From: Pseudoscleropodium purum
Lineage: Eukaryota; Streptophyta; Bryopsida; Hypnales; Brachytheciaceae
DNA length: 64,000 bases
Direction: 5' to 3'
Assembly (NCBI GenBank): GCA_963969395.1
Contig: OZ017795.1
Span: 7,874,001-7,938,000, forward strand
Shown here: piece after piece, positions 12,424 to 39,461 of the stretch
Layout: the number at the start of each line of letters is the position of its first letter
How positions within the stretch are numbered: position 1 is the stretch's first letter
The notes under the pieces: model-generated
What the model was told of the DNA's origin: nothing
Databases searched by the model: none
Seen by the model: only the letters and a program-made list of their open reading frames with translations
Translations under genes and position numbers: made by a program

Positions 12424-13351
12424 TTAATTCCTAAAGTATCAAGTTGTGTTTTTTGGCAACATAGAAATTTGGGGCAGGTGCGTGTGACTAGAGATTTTTA
12501 TGTCTTAGGCCCAAATTTTAATAGAAGGTGTTAACAAGGAACATCTTTTATGTGCACTAAATTTTAGGACATTTGAAAATATGAGTAAAATGTTATGGCC
12601 TAATATGTAGTTTGTTTCTCAATTCGGGCAGTCTAGGCAAATTTGAAAAAATCATTTTTTTCCAAAACCCAAATTTGAAATTGGTTTTATAGATTTATAT
12701 ATACATAAAAAGCTTTGAATTATTCCATTTTGATCAATGAGTTAAAAGTTATGAGGTGTTTTAGTTTGCAAGCGGTCATGGATTCTGTACTCTAAAATAA
12801 ACTTTGAAGTTCTTTATTGAACTCAATTTTCAATATTTTGAAAAAAAATTTAAAAAAAGGTGATGATTGTTTATTAAAACATTACAATCATTGAGATTGG
12901 CATATTTTAATTCCAGAATTAAATTGTTAACAATTTAGTATTTTGAATCATTCTCTATATTTTTCTACCTACTATTTTTTTCTTATATGTTGCACAATTC
13001 TAAATGAGCTAAAAATTTTCAATCATGTAGCCAATATGCTTTGAAGAATGAATCCAAAGAAGCACCACCATTTTGAACATTTTTTCATACAAATGTGACC
13101 TTGTCAAGTGCAGCTGCCCGATTTTTTGCAGGGCCCAAAAAATGATTTTTGTCACTTCAAATGCTAATATCTTGCAATTTGCAGTGGAAATTTGTGAAAC
13201 TTTTTCTACATCTTTTCAGACCAGTTTACAACAAGATTCTACTATTGTATGTGTCCAAATTTTTTTTTTTCTAAAATTTGAAACTTATATTAGAAATGGA
13301 AATTTTGGAGCCTTTTTGACAAAAATATAGTCAAAGAACATTAGGGATTAA
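12424..13351 (-). mobile_element. 920-bp TTAA-element, copy B (inverted)
   Basis: It runs from TTAATTCCTAAAGTATC to GAACATTAGGGATTAA, 928 bp. The order of internal blocks (TTTTTTGGCAACATAG near the left, CAGCTGCCCG in the middle, AGTCAAAGAAC at the right) is the reverse complement of copy A. Both termini have several changes, so it is an older insertion. Confidence 0.7.
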
Positions 13352-13598
13352 TCTCCATGAAAAGAGGAAAACAATTGCCTTTCAAGCCTATCCAAGTTAC
13401 TAGATTGAAATGGAGTTTATCTTGGATGTTCTAATTGAAATCCAACCGAAGCCACTCAAATCCCTAATTTAGGATAATTTCCTTCCATGATAAAATATTG
13501 GCAATAAACTTATTGTGGATCGAGAATCAATCTACCAAAAATAAAACCTTTTTATTCTATTTTTTTAATATCTTTATCATCTCTTTAATTGTAATAAG
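13352..13598. other. Short intergenic spacer
   Basis: AT-rich DNA between two repeats, with nothing recognised. Confidence 0.5.
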
Positions 13599-14330
13599 GA
13601 CCAAAAGAAACCTGTGTTTTTTGGTGACATTAGTCTAGAAACACAACATATTTTGTAGATAGAAGGATGTTACAAATTTAGGATAGTGGGCAACAAAATT
13701 GTACTAGACATCAAAGAAAATGTGTGGATGTTAGTGGGAAAACAAAATTATATTAGGAAAAAGAAGTATATTCAATGAGACATCCAATAAAACGTTGGCT
13801 TGTTTTTTGTAACCTCCAAAAAAATGTGAGTGCCATGTCAGCAAAGGCTTTTTGTTTTGACTATGGTAAGTTTGTAGAACTTATTGAACTAAGGTAAAAC
13901 ATTGACCAAATGTGAAAAAAAAGAAAAAGGTAAAGGTAGCCACATGGTAGTGTTTTGCAAAAGAAATTAAAAAATTGGCACTTGACATGGCATCCAACAA
14001 GGATGACATCAACACACTTTGACACCATCACAAAATTAAAATTTTTAGATGTCAATTAAGACATCAACTTGAACATCAAGATGATTTTTAAGACATTAAT
14101 TAATACATCAATTGAGACATCCAAATGTTTTTTTAAACATCAACTGAGACAATGTCATATTCATGAAGATGCTCATGTCTAAAATTATACTTTTCATACA
14201 ATTCCAAAGTTTTACATATCCCATATGGTTTGTCTTCTAACCTACCACCCCACTTGTATATATAGCTTGTTTTTTCATGTCAATTACTTACAATAAGTGG
14301 CTTTTGAAGCCAAATATAATATATTGTGTA

Positions 14331-14379
<49 letters not shown>

Positions 14380-14985
14380 CGTATGGCTTATTGTATATAG
14401 TGTATTATGTATGGTATATGTCTAAGTTGATGTTCTGAAATGTGTGAACATCCAAGTTGACGTCTTAAAAAAATTTAGATGTTTAAATTGACATCTCACA
14501 AAACTAAAACATGCTTATCAAACATGTCCAAGATGTTGTTTGTGATGTTTTTACATCCCTACAAAAATGTTGTAACACATAGCAAATGCTATATGATGTT
14601 CAAAAAAATTAACCTCATGTCACTATTGATGCATTACAACAAACATTCAAATTAACAAGACCTAGGACCCAATCCACTAATGATGTCAAACATAATGTCA
14701 GCAAGGGCTCGGATGAAAAAATTGTTGATGTAGCACTACTCATCCAATGGGTGATGATGTGGAAGCTAGGCAACAACCACATGGCAAGCTTTTATAAGTT
14801 TGGAAGATCAATTTTTTTCCAAACATCTTCCAAAATTAGACCACATTCTGTATAATTTTACATGTTTGGGGGCCTGTCCATTATAATGCATTTTTTTGAA
14901 TATCAATGTAAATATAGCTAATGTCCTAAATAACGTACCTAGTACATTATAGACTTGTCCAAAATAATATAGGTTTCTTCTAGCG
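13599..14985. mobile_element. Degenerate CACTA-family element
   Basis: The left part reads AAAAGAAACCTGTG, like the CACTATAAGAAACTTGTG start at 9,836 but with the CACTA tip eroded. The right tip reads TTTCTTCTAGCG where TTTCTTATAGTG is expected. The interior shares TAAAACATTGACCAAATGTG and GCCACATG blocks with the elements at 9.8 and 47 kb, and the same runs of GACATC/GATGTC. It contains an (AT)n tract at 14,333-14,376. Confidence 0.5.
14333..14376. repeat. (AT)n microsatellite
   Basis: About 22 uninterrupted AT dinucleotides, read directly from the sequence, inside the degenerate CACTA-family element. Confidence 0.95.
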
Positions 14986-17183
14986 AATTCTTTATCATCC
15001 AAAATTTTCAATTTGAATAATGACACTATTAGAACACCATAATATTGATAGAGACACTAAAATAGAGACCTATTTTACAGTAATTTAGAGGATTTTACAT
15101 CAATTAGTGTAATTTACACCAAATTAGTGTGGTTTGCACTAATTTGGCACATTTTATACTAAATTATTGGTTTGATAGTAATTATTAGGGCAGGATGAAA
15201 TTAGTCATAGAAATTAGTTGGTTAGTGAGTTGGTTATATGAAATATTAGGGTTTGAAGCCCTCTCTCAACTATGTTTTTCTTAAGAAGGTTTGTGAAGAT
15301 TTGTGTAAAACAAGAACTAAAAGGTGTTAGACAAAATGATAAACATGGATTAGGAGCTCTTATATCTCTTCCAATTTCATGTGCGTGTTTTGAAAGTGTT
15401 GCACATGAATTGAAATCTTGAGTTTTGGGAGAGAGTTAGGAAAGTGAGGAAGAAATCTGACATAGAAATCCGTCGAATAGGCCTTCTCTCAAGGGAGGGA
15501 AGAAATGTAAAACAACAACGAAACCATGTGAAATTTTTGGGTGAGTTTTGGATTTGGGTTTGAGCTGCTGCCTTCTAGGTACTGTAGCTCAACAAAAATC
15601 CACACCTTGGCTTGCCAGAGTGTACTGTGCAAAGAGCAGTAGGCAAACTTATTAAGGCTCAGCATTCAAAAATTCACATATGAAGATGACAAGGACAATT
15701 TGCAAGAGGAACAACTGAGCAAGGGAAAGCAGCCCAAGGATATGCAACAATCAATAGTTGAAAATTGTGGAAGGGGAATTGAAGCTTGGAAATTTGGCAA
15801 TGGCAAAACGACATTGTGGGAGGAGTTGCAATGCGGGATCATGACCGGTTGTTGTTTTTTAAATGCTAACGTGGCACCATTCCATTGGCAATCCATCACC
15901 ATCACAAGTTGCAACTCATAACCTTCTTTCCTTTCAACTTGCTTCCTACACCTTTGGATCATGAAGATCAAAGGTTGTGATTGAAAAAGTGAACAACCAG
16001 TTATGTCTGATAACCTACTCGTCACTACCGTGGCTCATTGGTTATCTAGTACATAGATAGCTCCGATCCACATCGAACAGTAGTGTCTAACTTGGATGAC
16101 GAGAAGGCAAATGAGGAAGCTATGGCAACAAGAGCAAGAAGAACCATGAGACGGAGTATCTCAATTTGGGGGAAAAGGAGTTGAGAATGAGATGAGCATA
16201 TGTATCCTACGCAAAGATAAGATTCGGCAAAAATTAAGTCATTTTTGGAAGAAAAATAATGCCACATGTCATCTTGTGAATGGATTGAGGTGACATGGAT
16301 CCCTAAGAATCTATTGTGGAAATTCAATTTTGACACTTGAGTGTCGAATCAAAACATAGTTAGAACTCTCATTCATCATGAAAAAGGTAGAAAGTCAAGG
16401 CCAAGCTCAACCACCACTCAAACTATATAGGACATTAGTAAGGAGGAGGGAATTTTGGAAAGACAAGGTAGACAAGTAGGGCAAATTTCCAACAAGGAGA
16501 TTGCTTGACAATAATGCTTGTCTAGAAATGGATGAAATGTGTTATCAATGAATGAAAAATTTGTAATCATTGATTACGTGGATTTCATATGCCAAGAAGG
16601 GATTACAAGAAATAATCCTCGAGCAATATGAATAGGATGTTTCTTAACATGGGTTTACAAAGATGGACATTCGAGATCAAGCATGAGTTGGTTCAAATTC
16701 TTCCTTGTTTGCTGATCATTGACTTGTTGGAAAAAACTTAGTACACGTACTAGAACTTTAATAAAGTAATAGCTTGAGGATTGGAGAGAAATATTACATC
16801 AGAGAGGTTATTTCTTAAAGAGGGTTTGCAACATTAATGATGTTTAAAGATTTTTCTAGTGGATTGCAATTTCGTAGCACTCGAAGACTAAAATCATATT
16901 TACCAAAGCAACATCTAAATTCTAAATTCAATGAAAGGTTTTTTTAATGTTTATTTTGTACATCTTCAATGTGTCCAAGCTAAGACCAAAGGAACAATAA
17001 CTATATAGAGAAGAAGTTATTGGCTTACAAAAGTATACTTTATAGAAGTTTTATTGTACATGACATGCTGGACATGGTCTATGGGTAGTGTAGCAAAGAA
17101 TTGCACAAAGGGAAGGAAAAGAACATTCAATGTTATCACCAACTAAATGGAAATTGTTCTCCACAAAAATAGATCATAGCAAA
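14986..17183. other. Intergenic DNA, nothing recognised
   Basis: Slightly richer in GC around 15.4-16.4 kb, with overlapping short frames (15,666-16,025 and 16,046-16,336 on minus). The translations show no domain and the frames are not linked by splice-consistent neighbours. Around 15,060-15,170 TTAGTGTAATTTACA-like motifs recur a few times. Confidence 0.5.
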
Positions 17184-17361
17184 CACTACAAGAGAACAAG
17201 GTGTTTTAAGTATAGTCCTAGTAGTATAGTCTTATAAAAAAAGACCTTGTAGGAAATTTTTAGTAAAATTTTACTAGAGACACATGTGTTTTTAGTGAAA
17301 AAATATACTAAAATCTCCTGAAAGATCATTTTTTTATAGGATTGGATTACTAGGACTATAC
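17184..17361. mobile_element. Foldback CACTA-type MITE, second copy
   Basis: It begins CACTACAAGAGAACAAGGTG. The arm AAGTATAGTCCTAGTA (17,208-17,223) pairs with TACTAGGACTATACTT (17,348-17,363), so most of it folds into one long hairpin. No TAGTG right end is visible; the arm runs into the terminus of the TTAA-element that starts at 17,362. The same neighbour order is seen at 1-300. Confidence 0.6.
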
Positions 17362-18303
17362 TTACACCATAAAGGACCAAGCTGCATTTCTTGGCAACAT
17401 AGCAAATTTGGGCAGCTCGCTACGAATGGAGTTATAATCATTTTGTGCTGAAATTTTCACTAAACATGTGCCCAAGGAGTAGCTTCAAGGCCTGACAATT
17501 TTCATAACTTTTGACTAAATGGTCAAAACGTTATTGCATGATATGCAATTTTCTTTGTTTTGTCGGCAGCTTAGGCAGCTCTAAAAACTTCTTTAAAAAT
17601 CACTTTAAAAAAAATAAAAATTTGAAATTGGTTCTTTAGGTTTATATATATGTGGAAAGCTTTGAATCTTTCCATTTGGATTAATGAGTCAAAAGTTATG
17701 AGGATTCATAGTTTGAGGGTAGTTATCGAATCTCTTCTCTAAAATAAACTTTGAAGTCCTCGATTTAACTCAATTTTTAATATTTTTGAAAAAAAATAAA
17801 AACATTGGGTGTAGATTTTTTATTGCAACATTACAACCATTGGAATTGTCATTTTTCAATTCTATATCTAAATTCTTAACAATTTAGTGTTTTGAATCAT
17901 TCTCTACTTCTTTCTACTTACTATTTTTTTCTTATATGTTGTACATTTCCAAATGATCTGAAAATTTTCAAGCATGTAGCCAACTTACCTTGAAGAATGA
18001 ATCCAAAGAGTTGCAACTATTTTGAACACTTTTTCATAAAGTTGTGACCTTGTGAAGTGCAGCTGCCCGGATTTTTACAGGGACAAAATAAGAGTATTTG
18101 TCAATTCAAACGCTATTATCTTGTAATCCACATGGTGGAAATTTCTGAAATTTTTTCCACAAGCTCTCAAACTAGTTCACTACAAGATCCTACGGTTTAA
18201 TTTTTCCAAAAATGTTTTTTTTCTAAAATTTGGTACTTGTATTAGAAATGACAGTTTTGGAGCGGTTTTGGTGAAAACATAGTCTTGGTCCTTTAGGGGT
18301 TAA
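17362..18303 (-). mobile_element. 920-bp TTAA-element, copy C (inverted)
   Basis: The left end TTACACCATAAAGGACC is a mutated terminus; the right end GGTCCTTTAGGGGTTAA is intact. The interior follows copy B block for block, including TTTCTTGGCAACATAGC, AGTCAAAAGTTATGAGG and CAGCTGCCCGG. 942 bp, no coding capacity. Confidence 0.7.
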
Positions 18304-18940
18304 ATCACCCCCTTTCTCTTGTAATGAAAAATTGTCTAGTGGATAAACACAACTAATTAAAATCAATTCTGTTAAATGGGACTTTGGCATGGCTAGCTAT
18401 GACATCGTGAATAGTGAATTGGTCACTAAAAACACCTCTTATGAAAAGACTTGTTCCCACACATTTTTAGGATTTTCCCTTGCATAAAGCAAAATCCTTA
18501 GGTGTAAACTGCAAACTGTGGATGTGTGGCCATGGATGCATGAGCATGTTGTTCAAGGCAAATGATGGAAATGAATTGGTGAATATTTGGAAATGCACCC
18601 ATGGAATTAATTGAAATGCAAGACAAAAGTCAATGTCGAGTTGAATTGTGAGTGTTTTGTGGATTTGAGGTGTGTTGAAATTGTTGGTTATGACTCAATC
18701 AAGGCCCAGTGTGGTGCCTCAATGGCAATTTTTAGGGACATTTTTCCATAAGATTGAATCCTAGAATCTAATTTGAAGTGCACATTCAATTGGGTTCATG
18801 TATATTGAATTTGGGTGGTTGTGGAATTGATAGTGTATTAGAATATATTTTTAGGACCCTAAATTGATACAATTTAGAGCCCTAATGGAAATTTTGAATG
18901 TAAAGTTGTCCAAGACTAAGAGGACAAAAAAAGACAAGTG
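18304..18940. other. Intergenic DNA
   Basis: Nothing recognised. Confidence 0.5.
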
Positions 18941-19008
18941 TTTCTTGCAATGACCCACCAACCAAAAGGTCAACCAAAGGAAAGAGAACCTTGGGTCATT
19001 GCAAGAAA
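18941..19008. repeat. Perfect 17-bp inverted repeat hairpin
   Basis: TTTCTTGCAATGACCCA (18,941-18,957) is exactly reverse-complemented at 18,992-19,008 with a 34-bp loop. It could be a small foldback element or a transcribed hairpin. It abuts a 3' fragment of the TTAA-element family. Confidence 0.75.
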
Positions 19009-19079
19009 TTCTATTTATAGTAAGCTATCCAAATTTGTTGTGTTGCCAAAAAAATGTAGCTTGATCCGTTAGGAGTTAA
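19009..19079 (+). repeat. Terminal fragment of the 920-bp TTAA-element family
   Basis: About 70 bp, TATTTATAGTAAGCTATCC to GATCCGTTAGGAGTTAA, match the right end of copy A (near 7,628-7,694). The rest of the element is absent and its left limit is the 17-bp hairpin. Confidence 0.6.
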
Positions 19080-19577
19080 TACTCAACTATCCCCTTGGTT
19101 CATAATTGATTTCAATGAGGAAGTTTTTCAGAAAAATCTTGTAATATATCACTAGAAAGAAAAAAAAAATGCCCTTCTTGAATCAATAATACAAGGGCTT
19201 GGGAAAGAAAAAATAATGCTCTACTTATCAATACTACAACTATTGTAGAAGAGTTATGATTATTCATTATGTCTATTGAAACTGATGGTATAAACACTCC
19301 TATGCTTTAATTAATGTCAAAATCCAAAATGATTCTCCCCTTTCCCTTCTCCCATATGAATTGTTGTTGACATTTTTTGGTTTGCTACACTTGGAATACT
19401 TTGGTGTCTTAGAAATTGTTTGGTCTTTGACTAAAAGGTCATTAAGGATTATCATGAATTTCAAAGAAAAAGTGAAAAAAAATCCGTATGAATATTATTT
19501 TCACCCCATAAATAAATACAATTTACTGATTTGAACTTGTATCCAATGCCAACACACATATTCATTGCAAAATAATA

Positions 19578-20495
19578 TTAACCCCTAAAGTTCCATGAGT
19601 ATGTTTTCAATGAAAACGCTTGAAAATTGCCATTTTCAATACAAGTGTTGAATTTTTGAATTTTTGAATGTTTTGACATATGCAATTGTAGGATCTTGTA
19701 GTATGCTAACTTAAAAATATGTGGTAAAGATTTCAAAATTTTCTATTGTGTAGATTGGAAGATATTAGCATTCAACTTCATTGAAATCATTTTTTGGGCC
19801 TAGAAAAAAACAAGGCAACTGCACTTTTCAAGCTCACTTTTTTTTTTATGAAAAATGTCCAAAATGGTGGTGCTTTTTTAGATTCTTTTTCCTAGACAAG
19901 TTGGCCATATTCTAGAAAATCTTCAGATTATATGGAATTGTACAACATATAGAGAATAGTAGAGAATGATTTGAGATACTAATTTATTAAGAATATAATT
20001 TTGGAATTGAAAAATACCAATTTCAATGGTTGCAATGTTGTAATAAACAATATACACTAAATGTTTTTATTTTTTCCAAAAATATTGAAAATTGGATAAG
20101 ATAAAGGATTTCAAAGTTTATTTAAGAGTAGAAAATCCATAACTATCCGCAAACAAAAAATCCTCAATTCTTTTGACTCATTGATCAAAATGGAATGATT
20201 CAAAGCTTTCCATATAAACATAACTCTAGAAAACCAATTTCAAATTTTTGTTTATGAAAAAAGTGATTTTTTCTAATCTTCCCAAACTACCCATTTACAA
20301 AAAAAATGTAACATATTAGGCTATAACTTTTGAATCATATTTCCAAATGTCATGATTTTTAGTAAATATAAAGATATTCCTTGTTTCTACCTTCTATTGA
20401 AATTTGGGCCAAAAATATGGAAATCTTTGGTTATACTTACCTACCCAAAATTTCTATGTAACCCAAGAAATGCAATTTGGTCCTTTAGGGGTTAA
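19578..20495 (+). mobile_element. 920-bp TTAA-element, copy E
   Basis: The best-preserved termini in the window: TTAACCCCTAAAGTTCC on the left and GGTCCTTTAGGGGTTAA on the right. 918 bp in the same orientation as copy A. The dinucleotide TA lies on both outer sides (TA-TTAA...TTAA-TA), so a TA or a TTAA target duplication are both possible. Confidence 0.8.
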
Positions 20496-20820
20496 TAGCT
20501 TTAATTTTTCAATGCCAACATTCCTCCCCATCAATTTGGTCTAGATTCCAGAGCCCACAACAAAAATCCCAAGATTAGCAAATTGGAAATGGTTAAGTCT
20601 ACAATAGTTCAAGAAGCCTAATGCAAAGATGGTTTTATCCCCTTGTTTTATCCTTAGGAAAAACATAGGAACTTTTGATTTGCCATGCATAAATCATTTT
20701 GTAAATTTTGAGTTTATATGTACAATCAAAGGTCCCAAATTAGCAAGTTAGGGTGTTAACAGTAAAATTAATATGGTATAAAATAGGATATTAAAATGCC
20801 TTTGAACAAATATGTAAATT
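20496..20820. other. Intergenic spacer
   Basis: Nothing recognised. Confidence 0.5.
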
Positions 20821-21508
20821 TTACTAGTGTGTCATATCTTGTTGCCACAGTCAAAATAAAGAGAAACATAATTTTCTAGTTTTTTAATTCTTAAAAACTT
20901 GAAAAATCCAATATCTTTCACACCATAGGTTCAAATGCCACAAAACAAAGCCAATGCATCTCTCATTGTGGAGAGCTTTGCAATGGTACCACTAACATGG
21001 TTTGGGGAACTCATGTTTTCTTATATCTCACCATATCAAACAAAACAAAACAACTTAATTTAAGTAGTTCTAATGTGCCTTGTGCCATTGCCACAATGAA
21101 AGAGAAAGTAAAAAATAATTTCCTAATCTTTGTTTTTGTAAGAACTTTGAAATTCAATATCTTTTTTACACAAAGGAGTGCAAGGGCTTTATTATGGTGT
21201 GAGAAGTTGCATTCTTGATATGAATAAAAAGCTTTATGTACAAAGGAGTGCAAGGGCTTTGTCTTGTGGTGTTTGGACATGTGATGTGATAGTTATGTTT
21301 TCTCCCAAATAAAAGATATTTTAATTTTAATTTTTTAAATTTATAAATACCTCAAAAATTCATAACTTTCACACCATAGGTCCAAACACCACAAAATAAA
21401 GCTTGTGCACCCTTCCTTGCAAAGAGCTTTTCAACGGTACTAAGAACACAATTGGGGGACCTACGGTTTCTTAGAAACAAACAAAACAAAACAAGCTACC
21501 TTCCTTAA
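20821..21508 (+). repeat. R-repeat cluster, about three adjoining units
   Basis: A unit recurs with a fixed order of blocks: GTGCC-TTGCCACAG-C, AAAACTT-GAAATTCAATATC, TTTCACACCATAGG, CCACAAAACAAAGCC-ATGCA, GAGCTTT-CAA-GGTACCA, then AACAAAACAAAACAA and a closing CTTAAG-like end. Units here begin near 20,821, 21,072 and 21,335; the middle one is rearranged. Related units lie at 23.5, 41.2, 52.8 and 55.1 kb. Class unknown; no coding capacity. Confidence 0.65.
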
Positions 21509-23009
21509 GGTATAGATAGATTGTCAATTTTTAATGCAAACTTCAAATTTGAGACATATGGATGGATGAAAGTGTGAGTAATAGATGGATGAACAAAGTG
21601 AACAAATTTTGTGACCTTCCTCCATTCTAGGAAAGGTTGTTTACATTTCCATGTTCCAAAGTCTTAATTCTAGTCCTTTCCCAATATGGGGGGTTGTGGG
21701 AATCTTAGGGTCACAACTTGGATCATTGTTTCTAAATTTGTCTTGGTGAGAATTTAGGGCCCTTATGAGGTAGATTGAAGAACTGGTTTTTAAGGAAGAG
21801 ACCTCTGTTTCAAGTGAAACCTCTACGCTACCATAGATTCTTCAAAATGTTTAGTGAGGCATTGAATTTAGAGCATCTTCTGCATTTTCAAAATATCTTT
21901 TTGTTGGTTTTGCCTTGACAATGTCTCATTTGCTATTGATGACAACAAGTCGGCATCAAAGTTTCCTTCTAGGCTCTTTTAAGGAAATGTCATATTTGTT
22001 AATGAAGCTCTATACTCACCTTGAATAAATGGCCTTATTGAAACACAAAATGTCTCAACTTTCTTTCGTTGCTTAAAAAAACTCTTCACCTTTCCTTGGT
22101 TGGTTTGAAAAGTTATTGTAGTTGAGTCAAAGAAGTGTCCATTCAAGGTCATTTTTTGGTACTGGAGAAGGAAAATTTTACAAGTAAGCTTAGGTTTTCC
22201 TACTTTAGTAAGAAGACATGTATAAGCCTATAACCTAAAACATAAATGGATTTAGATTTATAACTTTAAAACTCATTTAATAAGAAATTCAAGAATTTTT
22301 TTTATGTTTGTAATGTATCATTAGAAAGGTTAGAATGCCTAATTATACATTTACGTGTGCCTTAGCAGATTTTTTTCTTTTCAATTTCTATGGGGCCATG
22401 AACATTACGAGGACATTGAGTATTGTACAAAATATTCAATTGCTGTTTGCCTTACAATATACAAAATCTTGCACTATTGAATATAGACCAAATTTAACAT
22501 ACCATAACACCATCAAGTGCATGCCCACATCCACTTAAAATCTATTTGTATACTTTTGTATTTTGATAAACGACAATGTTTTGTAAGATGGAACTGAAAA
22601 CTGTGTTTCTCAAAAAGTTGCTAACCATTGGATTAAAGGGTTAACAAATTTTAAAGGGTTAAACTGGATGAAAACCATTCATATGCCGATATGAACAAGA
22701 AGTACTATTGGATGATCTTTCAGCCGCTTTTAAGCTCCTGCTATCTTTCCTGGATATTCAGAACAAGCCGCTAAACAGTAAAAAGCAAATAATAATAAAA
22801 TAACCAAAAAATAATTTTAAGTAGCATACTGCTAACTTTTCTCTCTACTAATCTTGACATTGACACAGTTTCATTAACCCTAAAGGATTGTTGTCCCAAA
22901 ATGGGCATTTTAGTATTTTGGGCAAGTTCCTCTGATGTTGATTTCTACTTGAAAGGACTTGTAGTCTTCAATTTTAGTACTATAAACAATATAGATTTTC
23001 ATTGAATAC
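21509..23009. other. Intergenic DNA
   Basis: No gene recognised. TTAACCCTAAAGGATTG at 22,874 resembles an isolated TTAA-element terminus, but no matching right end could be paired with confidence. Confidence 0.45.
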
Positions 23010-23700
23010 TGTATATTGGGGTCAGATTTATTAGATCCCATACAAAATCATTTCTTTTTGGATTGAAATATCTTTCATTAAATAGATTTAAAATTTTTGA
23101 AATTTCATTACACAAAATGTAAAATATTTCATGACCTTTGGCAGTTATACTGGTACTCAAGACTTTACCAAATCTTTCAGGACCTTTAGTAGCCGAGTTT
23201 TCATAGCTAAAAGGATTGATTAAATTTCTATCCCTTTTAGTAAACACAATTTCTCTTTAAAAAGGAGGGAAAGGACTAAGCTTAGTAAGCTTATGTGTTC
23301 TATGAAATTTTTACATATAAAGCAATCACCTTTATTTATATATATATATAATTTTAAATTTAAAAAAAAAAATTTACATTATTTTCATAAATATTTTCTT
23401 CACTATTTAATTATATCACAATATGATTTTTGAAAGATTTCATTTCATCCCATATGAATTATTTTTTGACAAATCTGACCCAAGCGTAGGATTTTTCATA
23501 ATCATTATTGTGCCTAGTGTTGTTGCTATAGTCAAAACAAAAGTAAAAGTAATTTTTTAATTGATAAAACTTTGAAATTCAATAACTTTCATGCTATACA
23601 TCTAAATGCCATGAAACAAAGCCTATGCACCCCTCCTTGATGAGGGCTTTCCAATAGTACCATGAACATGACCGCAGAGTCTAAGAGATTTCAACGTAAT
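23010..23700 (+). repeat. Long dispersed repeat (X module plus R unit), inverted partner at 52.8-53.5 kb
   Basis: Blocks such as CATGACCTTTGGCAGTTATA (23,130-23,149) and GACCCAAGCGTAGGATTTTT recur, reverse-complemented and in mirrored order, between 52,800 and 53,530. The outer 0.2 kb (from about 23,500) is an R unit. Both copies have diverged by many small changes. Confidence 0.65.
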
Positions 23701-23895
23701 AGACAAAACAATCAAACAAGCAAGAAACAAAATAAACAAAACAAACAACTACTTTCGAACAATACTATGAACATGCCCGCGGGGTCTAAGAGATCTCAAT
23801 GTAACAAACAAAACAATCAAACAAACAAACAAATAAGAAACAAAATAAACAAAACAAACAAACAAACAAACAAAATATACAAAACAAAAAACTAG
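23695..23895. repeat. (AAAC)n-rich low-complexity tract
   Basis: Interrupted AAAC/AAACAAAT repeats form the tail of an R unit, including a partial duplication around 23,665-23,720 and 23,770-23,810. The 77-codon plus frame here (Asn, Gln and Lys rich) is an artefact of the repeat. Confidence 0.8.
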
Positions 23896-24660
23896 CCAAC
23901 TTAAGATATTGATTTAAAAGATGAAAATAAGTTAATTTTTCAAAAACTTTGTTCCTACATTCTCAACTCAATTCTCTACCATGGAAATTTTTACCACAAG
24001 TCTCTCTAGTTTAAAAATTTAATTAAAGACGATTCAAAGTCTAGAATCCTAACATAGCAAGGTCTCCCAAAACGTTAACATTGGAGCGCTCCGACATCCA
24101 AAATTTGGATGACGAATAGATTGAAATTTAGTTTTCTTTCTCATTACTGCTTGGATGAAAGTCATCTAATTTGTGGAGATTCTTTATCAAGTTGTTGTAC
24201 TATCTAATGGTTGGATTTGGTATTACTAGAGTTCATATTTTTTTCAAATTACATATGTAGAAGTGTATCAAGCCAAAAATTGCATTGATTTTAGTTCAAA
24301 ATTGAATTTGCAAAAATGAAGTCATAGATTAAAAGAACACAAAAATTTCAAAAAATCACCACATCAAGAAAAACTTGTTTCAAATCCATTGCAACAAGTT
24401 TTACTCAAAAAATGATAATATTGTACTTGTAATTGACTTTAGGGGGAATTTAGATATTTCCCTTTTAAAATTTATAAAAAAAATATTGATGATAGCAATA
24501 GTAAATCTTACCATACGGATGAAATCTACAACTCAAAATCTACAACTTCTATTTGTATGTCAATTCCAAAATATTCTTCCAAATAGCACTTTATAACGAT
24601 TTTCCCCAAATCATCAATTTTGGAAAAGGATCCAAACGTTTAGGGGTTAATTTTCACTTT
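23896..24660. other. Intergenic DNA with a TTAA-element-like terminus
   Basis: Ends with CGTTTAGGGGTTAA (24,637-24,650), which matches the right tip of the 920-bp family. The interior is too diverged to assign a start. Confidence 0.45.
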
Positions 24661-25047
24661 GAAAACATACATGTGACAATCTAGGCGGTCACAAAAATCT
24701 TAAGCAAGAGCAAACAATTTTGTTCCTCTTAGCTCTTCACATTAGAATGGCAGTTTAGGAGTGTTTCCTTGAAACATAGGTAAAGAACCTTACAGGTAGA
24801 GTCCACATTTCATCACTTTCACCACTCATGGATAGCAATATCTTATAAGTTGAATAGCACGGAACAAATCACTGAAGGCGAGCAAAGCTGAATGACTATC
24901 CCTTGCACATTCATCAGGAATACAATAATCCCATAACAAATCGTCAATAAACCTTCAAATTGATGAAAAAAAAATAAAAACACTTGTGTTTGATAAATAT
25001 ATCAAAGAATTGGAACCCTGACTACAGTAATGACGAAGCTGAACCAG
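24661..25047 (-). other. Probable 3' flank/3' UTR of the demethylase gene
   Basis: Base composition shifts here from AT-rich repeat to gene-like. It lies directly downstream of the stop codon at 25,048-25,050 on the minus strand. No polyadenylation site can be fixed. Confidence 0.4.
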
Positions 25048-39255
<14,208 letters not shown>

Positions 39256-39400
39256 GGCCGCACGAACTTCGTGGCTAACTATGCTCCTTCCAAACAGCAC
39301 CAAAAGCAGGCACGATGCACTGACATCAATTTCGTGCTCCTCATTAGATCATGCCCGCTCTACCCTAGCACCACCACCACACCCTTCATCCACCTCAAAC

Positions 39401-39461
<61 letters not shown>

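Noticed and set aside
23662..23895. 77-codon Asn/Gln/Lys-rich frame resembling a prion-like peptide
   Set aside because: It is produced by AAAC-type low-complexity repeats at the end of an R unit.
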